Source: Ancylobacter sonchi (GTDB taxonomy: Bacteria; Pseudomonadota; Alphaproteobacteria; Rhizobiales; Xanthobacteraceae). From it: a stretch of 64,000 nucleotides of DNA. Location of the stretch: contig NZ_JAHBGF010000003.1 in the NCBI RefSeq assembly GCF_018390695.1, positions 117,289 to 181,288 on the forward strand. Direction: 5' to 3'. The translations under genes and the position numbers were made by a program. Shown here one piece after another: positions 1 to 7,518 of this stretch. Position 1 is the first letter of the stretch. Every line of letters begins with the position of its first letter. The notes beneath the pieces were generated by a model that saw only the letters and a list, made by a program, of their open reading frames with translations, was not told where the DNA came from and ran no database searches.

Positions 1-1
1 T

Positions 2-1402
2 GGCACACAGCTCCGCGCGATCGGGCAGACCGACTACCTGCTGCACGAGATGGGCAGCAAGTCCGTGCTAGCTACCTACGCCGTCTCTGACGACTACGTC
101 ACGGCCATCATCAACATGCCCTCGATCGGACCGGCCACGGCCTACAAGGTCGTGCCGGACCTGCCCTGGCTGTTTCCCGCCGAGCGGCGGGTCCTGCACA
201 TCGCCGTGCTGATTGGCCAGTCGCTCGCTGAAGGCAGCCACAGTGACGTCAACCCGACGCTTACCGGCCAGACCCGCGATGGCGCGCTGATGCTGAGCCT
301 GTCGGGCTATACTGACGTGCGTCTCGGCCGCTCGCCTACAGCCGTGACGGCCATCTCGGGATCCGAGATCATCGGGTTCGAGCCGCTGACGCCCAAGCCG
401 TCGGTGACCAGCACGCAATATGTCCAGACGCTGCTGGAGAGCATGGCGTTCACGCTCGCCGACGAGGTGGAGACGGCGATCCCGGCTCACCTGGTCAGGA
501 CGCTCTACATCTGCTCGGGACAGGGTGACACCGCCTATGCCGCCATGGCGGAAGGCACGCCCTGCTTCGAGAACGTCATCACCGCCGTGACCAGGGCCAA
601 GGAGCTGGCGGCGGCACAGGGCTGGTCGGTGGTGGTGGACGCCATCATCCTCAAGCATGGCGAGGCGGACGCCAGCAGCCTCACCTACAAGGCCGACCTC
701 GTCACCTGGCAGGCGGCTTACGACAGGCGTCTGCGTGCCGTCACCGATCAGGCGGCGGCCATCCCGTTCATCATGCAGATGCCGTCCAGCTACAGCAACA
801 CGGACAGCAACAAGCGGGCCGTGACGGCCATGCGCGAATTGCACCGCGAGAACCCGCTGTTCCACCTCTCGGGTGCCGACTACCCGCACCTGGCGCACTA
901 CCACACCGACTACATCCACTTCACCGGCCCCGGCTATCACGAGATCGGCGAGGATGTCGCGCGGGCCTACCAGCAGGTGTGTTGGACGGCGAGCGCCAAG
1001 AGCCAGGTGCTCGACATGATGACGGCGAGCCGCTCCGGGCTCGACATCACGGTGGAGATCGACGTGCCGGTCGCGCCCATGGTGTTCGACACCGTGCAGG
1101 TGCCGGAACGGGACGTGAAGGGCTTCGTGGTGCAGGACAGTGCCGGTACCTACACCATCTCCAGCGCCACCATCGCGGATGACGGATCGGCGACCGGCAT
1201 TGGCAAGGTCGTGCTGACCCTGGCCTCGGCCCCGACGGGAGCCGGGCTTGCCGTGCGCTACGCCTGGAGCGGCCATTCGGGCGGGCGCACCGCCGCCACC
1301 GTCCCGCGCGGCAATGTCCGCGACAGCGCTCCCGAGGTCAGCAGCTATGACGGCTCGCTTTCCCCTAACTGGTTGATCCCTGCCGTAATCAACGTCACCT
1401 GA
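2..1402 (+). CDS. Phage tail protein with SGNH/sialate-O-acetylesterase-like domain (5' truncated)
   Basis: The reading frame is open to the first base of the window, so the true start lies upstream; the first internal ATG is at 50. Numbering from that Met, a GQS block I motif lies at about 56-58 (VLIGQSLAEG) and a DxxH block V motif at about 287-290 (DYIHFTGPGYHEIG). These are the nucleophile Ser and the Asp/His pair of SGNH hydrolases related to carbohydrate esterase family 6. The roughly 110 residues after this are beta-rich and low in charge, like a tail-fibre tip. It is followed after 9 bp by a lectin-like gene and sits before the lysis genes, a usual place for tail fibre components. The likely role is deacetylation of surface polysaccharide during adsorption; this is inferred from motifs only. 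Confidence 0.7.
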   Translation, partial: GTQLRAIGQTDYLLHEMGSKSVLATYAVSDDYVTAIINMPSIGPATAYKVVPDLPWLFPAERRVLHIAVLIGQSLAEGSHSDVNPTLTGQTRDGALMLSLSGYTDVRLGRSPTAVTAISGSEIIGFEPLTPKPSVTSTQYVQTLLESMAFTLADEVETAIPAHLVRTLYICSGQGDTAYAAMAEGTPCFENVITAVTRAKELAAAQGWSVVVDAIILKHGEADASSLTYKADLVTWQAAYDRRLRAVTDQAAAIPFIMQMPSSYSNTDSNKRAVTAMRELHRENPLFHLSGADYPHLAHYHTDYIHFTGPGYHEIGEDVARAYQQVCWTASAKSQVLDMMTASRSGLDITVEIDVPVAPMVFDTVQVPERDVKGFVVQDSAGTYTISSATIADDGSATGIGKVVLTLASAPTGAGLAVRYAWSGHSGGRTAATVPRGNVRDSAPEVSSYDGSLSPNWLIPAVINVT

Positions 1403-1411
1403 GGACTACTC

Positions 1412-2188
1412 ATGCGCTCCCTGCTTAAACTGCCCACCGAGCTTCCGAACTGGAATGGCGCGCGCGTTTCTCGCAGCCCGGAGGGGGTGGCGCTCGCCGG
1501 CATTCCCGACTGGCTGGTGATGGTGCAGCCGGAATATGCAACGTCGGATGGACTGCTCAACCGCGCCGCCGTCGGCAAGGGGGCCCCGCTGCGCAATCCG
1601 ACCGGTGCCCCGCCGAGCCCTGGCCAGACCTTCCCGAATGGCCAGCCGGCCTTCGCTCCCGGCTCCAGTGGCGGGGTGCTCATCAACTCGGAAGACTATG
1701 TCGATGCCAACGTCAATGTCGGCGATTTCACGGTGTTCGCGACGCTCCTGCGCACCGCTGCTACCGCGCCTTACATCTGGGATCCCCTGACCTCTGCGAC
1801 GGTGGGCCAGCGCTCATTCTCTCTCGCCATCCAGTCGACCACCCATCTGCTGGTCGTGCGTCAGTTCTCGGGCGGCTTCACCACCACCGCGATGACCGGC
1901 GTAGAGGTGACGGTCGACGTGCCGCACTTGGTGATGATGAGCTATTCCGCCGAGCGCGGCCTCACGCTGCGCCAGGACGGCGTTCAGCGGGGCAACAGCG
2001 CCGCTGGAGGAGCGATCAACCGTCCGGCCGCGATCAGCCAGATGGGCAGCCTCCTCAACGGCTCGTCGACCTTTGCGGTGCGCTACGGCCTCTCCGGCAT
2101 CATCAACCGCGATCTCACCAAGACGGCGAACGCGGCCTATCTCGCCCAGTTGGAAGGCTACCTGAAGACCCGTTACGGCATCACGTAA
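1412..2188 (+). CDS. Putative phage tail protein, LamG/concanavalin A-like
   Basis: This is a 258-aa protein with no signal peptide or membrane segment. A GAGG ribosome binding site lies just before the ATG, and the gene follows the esterase-like tail protein after 9 bp, so the two are probably co-translated. The sequence is mostly short beta-strand-like stretches rich in Gly, Thr, Ser and Val. It ends in LEGYLKTRYGI, a closing motif I associate with LamG/ConA-like jelly-roll domains in phage and bacterial surface proteins. A carbohydrate-binding tail or fibre role is likely. The family assignment rests on recall of that terminal motif, not on a search. Confidence 0.55.
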   Translation: MRSLLKLPTELPNWNGARVSRSPEGVALAGIPDWLVMVQPEYATSDGLLNRAAVGKGAPLRNPTGAPPSPGQTFPNGQPAFAPGSSGGVLINSEDYVDANVNVGDFTVFATLLRTAATAPYIWDPLTSATVGQRSFSLAIQSTTHLLVVRQFSGGFTTTAMTGVEVTVDVPHLVMMSYSAERGLTLRQDGVQRGNSAAGGAINRPAAISQMGSLLNGSSTFAVRYGLSGIINRDLTKTANAAYLAQLEGYLKTRYGIT

Positions 2189-2214
2189 TCGGCAGAGGTT
2201 TTAGGTGCTGACGC

Positions 2215-2436
2215 TTAGCCTTCGCCCACGCCGACGGCATTGGAGGTGTCGGCCATCACCGTCTTCAGCACGTAGAGCGCGGCCTTCACGGCCTCAACCA
2301 GAGCCTCGTTGAGAGGGCCGATCTCGGTGGCAGGACCGAACTCACCGCCGTTCGCCTCCTGTTCGGCGATCACGGCCGCGTCGATCTTCTTGATGATGGC
2401 GTCGATATCGGGCGCGCTCTTCGGCATTCCCCTCAC
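2215..2436 (-). CDS. Small hypothetical phage protein
   Basis: This is a 73-aa acidic, helix-rich protein on the opposite strand to the tail genes. It starts at GTG, or three codons later at ATG giving MPKSAPDIDAI. It has no membrane segment or Cys pairs. Two amphipathic helices (about 10-25 and 40-65) suggest a small dimer. The codon pattern is GC3-rich like its neighbours, which supports it as a gene. I do not recognise the family. Confidence 0.5.
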   Translation of the reverse strand: MRGMPKSAPDIDAIIKKIDAAVIAEQEANGGEFGPATEIGPLNEALVEAVKAALYVLKTVMADTSNAVGVGEG

Positions 2437-2746
2437 CCAAGGTCAATTACGTGGATACCTTGCAGTCTATGCGGGTGCGCGGGCGTGTTGCAACGCAAAC
2501 GTTCTATGACTGTGTGTGTTTTCGTAGCAAGTTTGATCGCGGCGCAAATGCTGACCCCGGACCGCAGACGGCCGGACGCGCTGGCTCAAAACGCGTCCGG
2601 CCTAGACCTGCGCCCAATGCGCTCGGGGCGTAGCGGGCTACAGGCCATCCCTGAAGGTGGTGGCCGGGCACGGTCCGTATGCCCGGCCAGACCTGCTGAG
2701 GCTCGGTGTTTTCCAGCAGGCCATCGGTAGACTGTGCACCCCACCA
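2437..2746. other. Non-coding gap before the lysis genes
   Basis: There is no convincing gene here. A plus frame from the ATG at 2506 gives a short hydrophobic start followed by an Arg/Pro-rich tail, but it lacks a good ribosome binding site and its tail looks like non-coding GC-rich DNA. The stretch ends in the terminator hairpin at 2747. Confidence 0.5.
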
Positions 2747-2773
2747 CGCTGCCCTTCAAGGCGGCGTTTTTTA
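2747..2773 (+). terminator. Rho-independent terminator upstream of endolysin
   Basis: A 7-bp stem (CGCTGCC with GGCGGCG, one G-T pair) and a 6-base loop are followed by TTTTTT. It ends 17 bp before the endolysin ATG. It would stop transcripts from the tail genes or attenuate expression of lysis genes. Confidence 0.65.
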
Positions 2774-2789
2774 TTTCTGGAGCACGAAC

Positions 2790-3500
2790 ATGAACACACG
2801 TGAGCTGCAGACGCAGCTGACGGCGCTCGGCTATGCGCCGGGGGCCATCGACGGGCAGTGGGGTAAGATGACGGAGGCCGCAGTTGTTGCCTTCCAGCGT
2901 GCGGCCGGCCTCTATCCCGACGGCATCGCCGGTCCCAAAACCGAGAAGGCACTCGCTGCCGCACTGGTAGCCCTGAATGCCGCCGCACCGTCGCCGGCGC
3001 CGGCGCGCCAGAGCATGAGCGCCATAGGGCTGGCGGCGCTGATCGCCCGCGAGGGGCGCAAGCTCACGGCATACAAGGATAGCGTCGGTGTCTGGACTAT
3101 CGGCATCGGCCACACCTCTGGCGCCGGCGCGCCGGTCCCCTATGCCGGTCTGACGATCACCGCGGCGGAAGCCGACGCCATCTTCGCCCGCGACATCGTC
3201 AAATACGAGGACGCGGTGCGCGACGCCATCAAGGTAGGGTTGGCAGACCACCAGTTCGATGCGCTGGGGTCGCTTTGCTACAACATCGGGCCCACCGGCT
3301 TCGCGGGAGCCACCTTCGTCAAGCGCATCAACACCGGCGACACACCCGCCCGGATCCGTGCCGCCATCCTTATGTGGCGAAAACCCACCGAAATCCTGTC
3401 CCGCCGCACTGCCGAGGCGGACCAGTTCGCCACATCATACTCCACCTCACTGCCCAAGGCCCGGTCGACCGACGCCCGGCCGGTCAGCATGGCCGCGTGA
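2790..3500 (+). CDS. Endolysin: peptidoglycan-binding domain plus GH24 lysozyme
   Basis: This is a 236-aa protein starting at the ATG at 2790, with a GGAG site 8 bases upstream; longer in-frame starts would run into the terminator hairpin. Residues 1-57 form a PG_binding_1 domain (LQTQLTALGYAPGAIDGQWG). A Pro/Ala linker (about 62-76) leads to a T4-lysozyme-type GH24 domain. The catalytic triad fits T4 lysozyme spacing exactly: E88, D97 and T103 (E-x8-D-x5-T). It should cleave the MurNAc-GlcNAc bond of murein during lysis. There is no signal-anchor sequence, so export probably depends on a holin, and a candidate lies 350 bp downstream. Confidence 0.92.
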   Translation: MNTRELQTQLTALGYAPGAIDGQWGKMTEAAVVAFQRAAGLYPDGIAGPKTEKALAAALVALNAAAPSPAPARQSMSAIGLAALIAREGRKLTAYKDSVGVWTIGIGHTSGAGAPVPYAGLTITAAEADAIFARDIVKYEDAVRDAIKVGLADHQFDALGSLCYNIGPTGFAGATFVKRINTGDTPARIRAAILMWRKPTEILSRRTAEADQFATSYSTSLPKARSTDARPVSMAA

Positions 3501-3515
3501 GGCGCACAGAATCCA

Positions 3516-3734
3516 TCAGTGTGCGGGACGGGCGAAAGCGGCTCCATCAAGCTCTCGACCGACATCGGACGTTTTGTACTCGCGAAACACAAACCACCCG
3601 TCGGCCTCCAATCTCTCGAGCTCGTCCTGTCGCTCCTTTTGCGTCGGACAACGGTCTTTGATCGCGATCCACATTGCATCGCTGCCGCCGGCTTCAAATC
3701 GGCGCAGGTAGTTTGTCTTGGTCTCACATTCCAT
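3516..3734 (-). CDS. Small hypothetical phage protein with strong ribosome binding site
   Basis: This is a 72-aa protein convergent with the endolysin gene. A perfect AGGAGG ends 6 bases before its ATG (complement of 3740-3745), strong support that it is translated. It has a basic/aromatic N-terminus, a central acidic helix (KERQDELERLEADGWFVF) and three Cys residues or fewer. It has no membrane segment. The family is not recognised. Its place inside the lysis region on the opposite strand suggests an accessory (moron-like) gene. Confidence 0.6.
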   Translation of the reverse strand: MECETKTNYLRRFEAGGSDAMWIAIKDRCPTQKERQDELERLEADGWFVFREYKTSDVGRELDGAAFARPAH

Positions 3735-3850
3735 CTTCGCCTCCTAAAGGGGCCGGTTTCATATCCGTGCCAACCGGCCTGCGGCCGAATTGGTTTCACC
3801 TCGGGCAAATTTTCTGAGCCCAGGGGCATCTCCCATCAGAGAGGAACGAC

Positions 3851-4225
3851 ATGCTTGCGTCCGACAAGGCCGCCACGGCCGTGCTTGCCCAACTGATGCC
3901 CGCCATCGCCGCAGCGACGCACCAGGCGGTGGCGCAGACCGCATCCGGGCTCGGCGGCGCCGACACCGCGGTGATCGCCAAGGAGGTGGCCAGGGCGGCT
4001 ACCGACACCATCATCAACCAGACGAACAATGAGCCGTGGTACCTGTCGCGGGTGACGCTGGGCGCGCTGCTCGCCTTGGTCGGCGGGATCTACTCGCTCG
4101 GGCTTGACTTCGCCGACGGCGCGCCGCCAAGCGTCGACAGCTTGACCTCGCAGCTGACGGCCATCGTCGGTGCCGGCACCGTGCTCTATGGCCGGTGGGT
4201 GGCTCGCAAGCCGCTCGGGGCATAG
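3851..4225 (+). CDS. Putative holin-like small membrane protein
   Basis: This is a 124-aa protein; GAGAGGAAC precedes the ATG at 3851. The first 60 residues are Ala-rich and probably helical. Two hydrophobic segments follow, at about 68-88 (VTLGALLALVGGIYSLGL) and 99-115 (LTAIVGAGTVLYGRWVA), ending in a short basic tail. Size, two membrane helices, charged C-terminus and position after the endolysin fit a class II holin-like protein. The next gene starts 3 bp after its stop, so the two probably form a lysis unit. The holin role is inferred from context. Confidence 0.6.
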   Translation: MLASDKAATAVLAQLMPAIAAATHQAVAQTASGLGGADTAVIAKEVARAATDTIINQTNNEPWYLSRVTLGALLALVGGIYSLGLDFADGAPPSVDSLTSQLTAIVGAGTVLYGRWVARKPLGA

Positions 4226-4228
4226 CCG

Positions 4229-4513
4229 ATGCGGAACGAGCCGACCGAAACCGTTGTCCTGTCCGTCTCGCGAGAGGAGCTTACCGACCTGATCGAGAAG
4301 GCGGTCCGGCGCGGCTTTGCCGATGCCGGCCTCTATCTCGAGGACAAGGAGGATCGCGAGGAATCGCGCAAGGATTTCTGGTTCCTGCGGCGCTGGCGAA
4401 GGGCGACAGACGGGGCGGCGGCGAAGATCGGCTATACCGTGCTCGCTATCCTCACCGGCGGCGTGCTCATCGTGATCTGGGCGGGGATCCGGGCGCATGT
4501 CCTCAAGCAGTGA
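4229..4513 (+). CDS. Small phage membrane protein (DUF6127-like)
   Basis: This is a 94-aa protein starting 3 bp after the holin candidate. The first 60 residues are charged and helical (SREELTDLIEKAVRRG, then an acidic KEDREESRKD stretch). A single membrane helix lies at about 67-88 (IGYTVLAILTGGVLIVIWAGI). This charged-helix plus C-terminal anchor layout matches DUF6127-type proteins found beside holins in rhizobial prophages, as far as I recall. It may help the holin or act as an anti-holin. The function is not shown by sequence. Confidence 0.6.
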   Translation: MRNEPTETVVLSVSREELTDLIEKAVRRGFADAGLYLEDKEDREESRKDFWFLRRWRRATDGAAAKIGYTVLAILTGGVLIVIWAGIRAHVLKQ

Positions 4514-4826
4514 ACGTACTCGCTCGACCTATGATGCCGCGATCGAGATCTTTCATGCGCGCTATGATTGCCTCCACCAGGCCCGGGTGCTGGTTGTTGC
4601 CGCTGCTGATCGCGCAGTGTTCGATGAACCAACAGGGCGGCTGCAGGTTGAGAGGCGGCACAATGCCGTCATAGGCGATGTTGCAGAGCTGCGAGTGTTC
4701 GCTGCGACTATCCTCACTGCCTGTGATCAAGTCGAATGTTTCGATGCTTTGAAAACCGGAAGGTGCTGCAAGCCGAGCACTTTCTGTCGCTCGACATTCG
4801 CAGTAGGAGGGTAATATCGTCCGCAC
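4503..4826 (-). CDS. Possible hypothetical gene opposite the tail-spike leader
   Basis: This is a 107-aa frame with a GTG start, overlapping the end of the preceding membrane-protein gene by 11 bp tail to tail. From about codon 25 the third codon positions become strongly G/C, as in real genes of this genome, and the protein reads naturally (QPPCWFIEHCAISSGNNQHP). It has several Cys and His residues but no familiar motif. The first 25 codons look less like coding DNA, so the true start may be later or the gene may be a remnant. A competing plus-strand frame (4497-4814) has a poorer codon pattern. Confidence 0.4.
   Translation of the reverse strand: MRTILPSYCECRATESARLAAPSGFQSIETFDLITGSEDSRSEHSQLCNIAYDGIVPPLNLQPPCWFIEHCAISSGNNQHPGLVEAIIARMKDLDRGIIGRASTFTA
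4808..4817 (+). promoter_or_regulatory. Motif AGGGTAATAT ahead of tail spike 1
   Basis: AGGGTAATAT lies 36 bases before the spike ATG and is followed by CGTCC. The same AGGGTAATAT, followed by GTCC, recurs at 7484 ahead of spike 2. TAATAT resembles a -10 hexamer, so a phage promoter is one reading. A short homology block used in recombination is another. Confidence 0.4.
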
Positions 4827-4853
4827 GCAACAAGATTGGGAGAGGAGACCGGC

Positions 4854-6851
4854 ATGCCGGATATCTACGAGGACCTCGCGAATTCGACCGACGCTACCAA
4901 AGGCGCCGGACTTGTCGCCTATAATTCTGCACTGGCGTACGCTCCTGGCACGGTAGGCGGTGCGTTATTGGATCAAGCGAGGAACTATCAGTACACACTC
5001 TCGCTGGCTGATTTTACGACGCCGGATGACGACGATAGTGCGCCGGGACTGAATGCATTCGCTGCAGAGCTGATTGCGAACGGTGGGCACGGGTTCATCC
5101 CGGCGGGCGTCTATAAAATTAAGACGAAATGGAGGATTTATTCATCTGGAAGCGGGAATGCGCCATTTTCAATCACATTTTCGGATGGAGCCGTAATTAA
5201 CGGATACTTTGAGAGCGATGATAATTTTATCGAATTTCGAGAATTATCAGATTTTACGATAAATGGATTGCAACTAAACGGCAGGGCGAGCGTAACGGCG
5301 CAGGGATCGCACGGTGTCGTTGTAAGGAACTGCTCCAACTGGCGCTTTGGTGGAGCAACTCATATCACCGACTGGGCGGCCACCGGTGGGTCGGCTGGGT
5401 TCATGGCTTATACACCAGTGCCCGACAACTTAGGTACTTATAGGCATGGCCTTATTGAGGATCTGTCTGTTATCGCCGGACCACAGGGGGCCGGAATTGG
5501 GTGCCTAATCCACGAGATGTGGTATGTCGATGTGATGAAGGTCTATGCCAAGGACATTCGCAATGGCATAGGATACGGCATTCAATTCAAAGACGGAAAT
5601 CGCTTCTGCAAGTATCACGCTTGGCGTTGTGAGAATTGCACCTACGCAGTTGCATTCGGCCGGGAGGCTGACTGGGGTGCGACCGACAGCCATTTTGGGT
5701 CCGGAGAGGCGATAAATTGCCTAAACTTTCTTGGGTCTAGCAAAACAACTAACTGCTCTGTCGGATTGTCGCAGATTACCGTAGATAGTGCGCGTGTCGA
5801 CGTGACGAGCAAGCGGTTCATAATGTTGTCTGGCGGCACAACCGGCATGAAGGTGCACGGAGTCGCTATAGTTGGCTATCCCAGCACTAATACATACCCA
5901 ATCTATATCAATCCAGGCTCGGATCGAAATTATATTCGCGTGATATCGATCAGCGGTGCCACAAAGTATTGGGAAGTCTCGGATAGCGATTACAATACTG
6001 TAATTATAGAGCGTGATTTTAGTCGTACAACAACGCCTAATCTCGACGAGTACGGAATTAACACTGGAGCTGGTAACTTCTTCGAGGCGGGAGGTGTCTC
6101 GGCTCAATGGAAGAGTGCGGCCGGCACCTTACAGTTTCGCGGAAATCAGGTGGGCTCTCCCAATGCAAACGAGCTAACTCTTGGAACATCGTCGACCCCG
6201 TGGCAACGTTTATATGCCCAAACAGTCTCTGCCGATCGCTTGGATCTTGCCTCGCTCGATGAAGTCCCAACGACTAGCCCGGCAGATGGCGATATCGCGT
6301 TTTCCAACGGCACTGTAGGCGCCAACGGATGGGGTGGGTATGGTCGGGGACTGTACATGTACAACGCTACCGACGCGATTTGGGAATATGTGTCAGGCCC
6401 CCGGGGGATTGTCGTTGCCGGTCAGAGTTCTGTTTCAGTAAATCTTACCGGAACAACCGTTCAGACGGTTTTGGCAACAATAAATATACCAGCAAATACA
6501 CTTAAGCCCAACGACTCCATCCGGGTTACGTCGCTTTGGAGTCATGATAATAGCTCAAATTCGAAGAATATGCGCGTTCGATTTGGGCCGGAATATTTCA
6601 GCAATGTTTCCGCCACGACCTCATCTTCATCGAGGCTGCAGGTCCAAATTTACAATCGAGAAAGGGACACGGAATTCCACCAAGTGGCCGCTGCTCCTGC
6701 TCTATCGGCGTTTGGCGCGTCGAGCGTGGGGGTTCTGACCCAGAGCGTCAGTACCAACGTTGACCGGAGCGTCACACTCACTGGCCAACTGGCGTCTGCT
6801 GATGGGAGCATCACGTTGGAAGCATACACAGTCGAGGTGATCCGGGTCTAG
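4854..6851 (+). CDS. Phage tail spike 1, beta-helix (pectin-lyase-like) receptor-binding protein
   Basis: This is 665 aa from the ATG at 4854, chosen because GAGGAG lies 7-8 bases upstream and the N-terminus then aligns with the second spike (MPDIYEDLANSTDATKGAG). Residues 1-45 are the virion anchor with the GAGLV..AY..GTVGGA pattern common in tail spikes. About 60-410 is beta-helix-like, with Asn/Gly-rich coils. A region near 440-455 (LGTSSTPWQRLYA) is a tail-protein motif, and a Ser/Thr-rich C-terminal domain should make the trimer tip. It probably binds or degrades a surface polysaccharide. The DNA is far more A+T-rich than its neighbours, pointing to exchange of the receptor-binding part. 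Confidence 0.8.
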   Translation: MPDIYEDLANSTDATKGAGLVAYNSALAYAPGTVGGALLDQARNYQYTLSLADFTTPDDDDSAPGLNAFAAELIANGGHGFIPAGVYKIKTKWRIYSSGSGNAPFSITFSDGAVINGYFESDDNFIEFRELSDFTINGLQLNGRASVTAQGSHGVVVRNCSNWRFGGATHITDWAATGGSAGFMAYTPVPDNLGTYRHGLIEDLSVIAGPQGAGIGCLIHEMWYVDVMKVYAKDIRNGIGYGIQFKDGNRFCKYHAWRCENCTYAVAFGREADWGATDSHFGSGEAINCLNFLGSSKTTNCSVGLSQITVDSARVDVTSKRFIMLSGGTTGMKVHGVAIVGYPSTNTYPIYINPGSDRNYIRVISISGATKYWEVSDSDYNTVIIERDFSRTTTPNLDEYGINTGAGNFFEAGGVSAQWKSAAGTLQFRGNQVGSPNANELTLGTSSTPWQRLYAQTVSADRLDLASLDEVPTTSPADGDIAFSNGTVGANGWGGYGRGLYMYNATDAIWEYVSGPRGIVVAGQSSVSVNLTGTTVQTVLATINIPANTLKPNDSIRVTSLWSHDNSSNSKNMRVRFGPEYFSNVSATTSSSSRLQVQIYNRERDTEFHQVAAAPALSAFGASSVGVLTQSVSTNVDRSVTLTGQLASADGSITLEAYTVEVIRV

Positions 6852-6870
6852 TTGTCATTCTCACTGTTCA

Positions 6871-6908
6871 CCCGCTCGCCCTCTTCGGAGGCCGGGCGGG
6901 GCTTTTTT
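6871..6908 (+). terminator. Rho-independent terminator after tail spike 1
   Basis: There is an outer 8-bp stem (CCCGCTCG with CGGGCGGG, one wobble) and an inner CCTC-TTCG-GAGG hairpin, followed by GCTTTTTT. It lies 20 bp after the spike stop codon. Confidence 0.85.
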
Positions 6909-6941
6909 GTGTGCCGGATCGGGTGTACGGAATTGGTTGCT

Positions 6942-7262
6942 CTAACGCTTGTTGGTGAAGATTACCTCTGGCAGCCAACGAATTTCGAACTCCGTGGCTT
7001 CCTCTGGCGTGGGGCTTCCGAATAAGACAGATACCGGTATTGGCGATACCACGCGGTATTTTGCGTGAGGATGTTCGATCGGCTCAAGAGGTGTACGAAC
7101 TAGTCGCTCAGGCCTGGAGCGCTCCGACGGCAATAGCTCATACCATTGCGGAACCAGCCAAGGCGTGCCCTCGAGCTCGATGATATCCATCGTGCAGACC
7201 TCACCGTGAATCTCGATAAGTGCCTTCTGAATAGCCACCGCGCTCCCCCACACCCGCATCAT
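6942..7262 (-). CDS. Hypothetical protein between the two tail spikes
   Basis: This is 106 aa on the strand opposite the spikes, with ATG at 7262 or one codon later. The protein is soluble and Pro/Glu-rich, and it starts with a short beta pattern (IHGEVCTMDIIELEGTPWLVPQWYEL). It has no catalytic motif that I can see. Its codon use is reasonable. Location between two alternative spikes recalls small fibre chaperones or spike-linked morons, but nothing in the sequence proves that. Confidence 0.5.
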   Translation of the reverse strand: MMRVWGSAVAIQKALIEIHGEVCTMDIIELEGTPWLVPQWYELLPSERSRPERLVRTPLEPIEHPHAKYRVVSPIPVSVLFGSPTPEEATEFEIRWLPEVIFTNKR

Positions 7263-7483
7263 GGTGCTTCACCGCGGACCGGGAGTCGATAAAAATTGTG
7301 CCGCGATGCCCTGCCTGGCTTTGTCGTGCGGACGTTCGGCACAACGCCGCCCGTCGCTTGGCTGAGGTATGGTGAGGTCCCGGCGCACGCTATCGTCACC
7401 TGTGGCGCCATTCAGCGCTTGGCCGCTCTTACCTAATGTACCGCGGATGGCATCTCCCTCGACACCGGCCAGTGCTCGGTACT

Positions 7484-7493
7484 AGGGTAATAT
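7484..7493 (+). promoter_or_regulatory. Motif AGGGTAATAT ahead of tail spike 2
   Basis: This is the same decamer as at 4808, 25 bases before the spike 2 ATG and followed by GTCC. It is a shared leader signal of the two spike genes: a promoter -10 candidate or recombination homology. Confidence 0.4.
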
Positions 7494-7518
7494 GTCCTTG
7501 GCGGCGTAGGAGACAGCC

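Noticed and set aside
2485..2730. Small secreted-looking protein before the endolysin
   Set aside because: It has a short hydrophobic start, but a non-coding-looking Arg/Pro tail and no ribosome binding site; not enough for a gene call.
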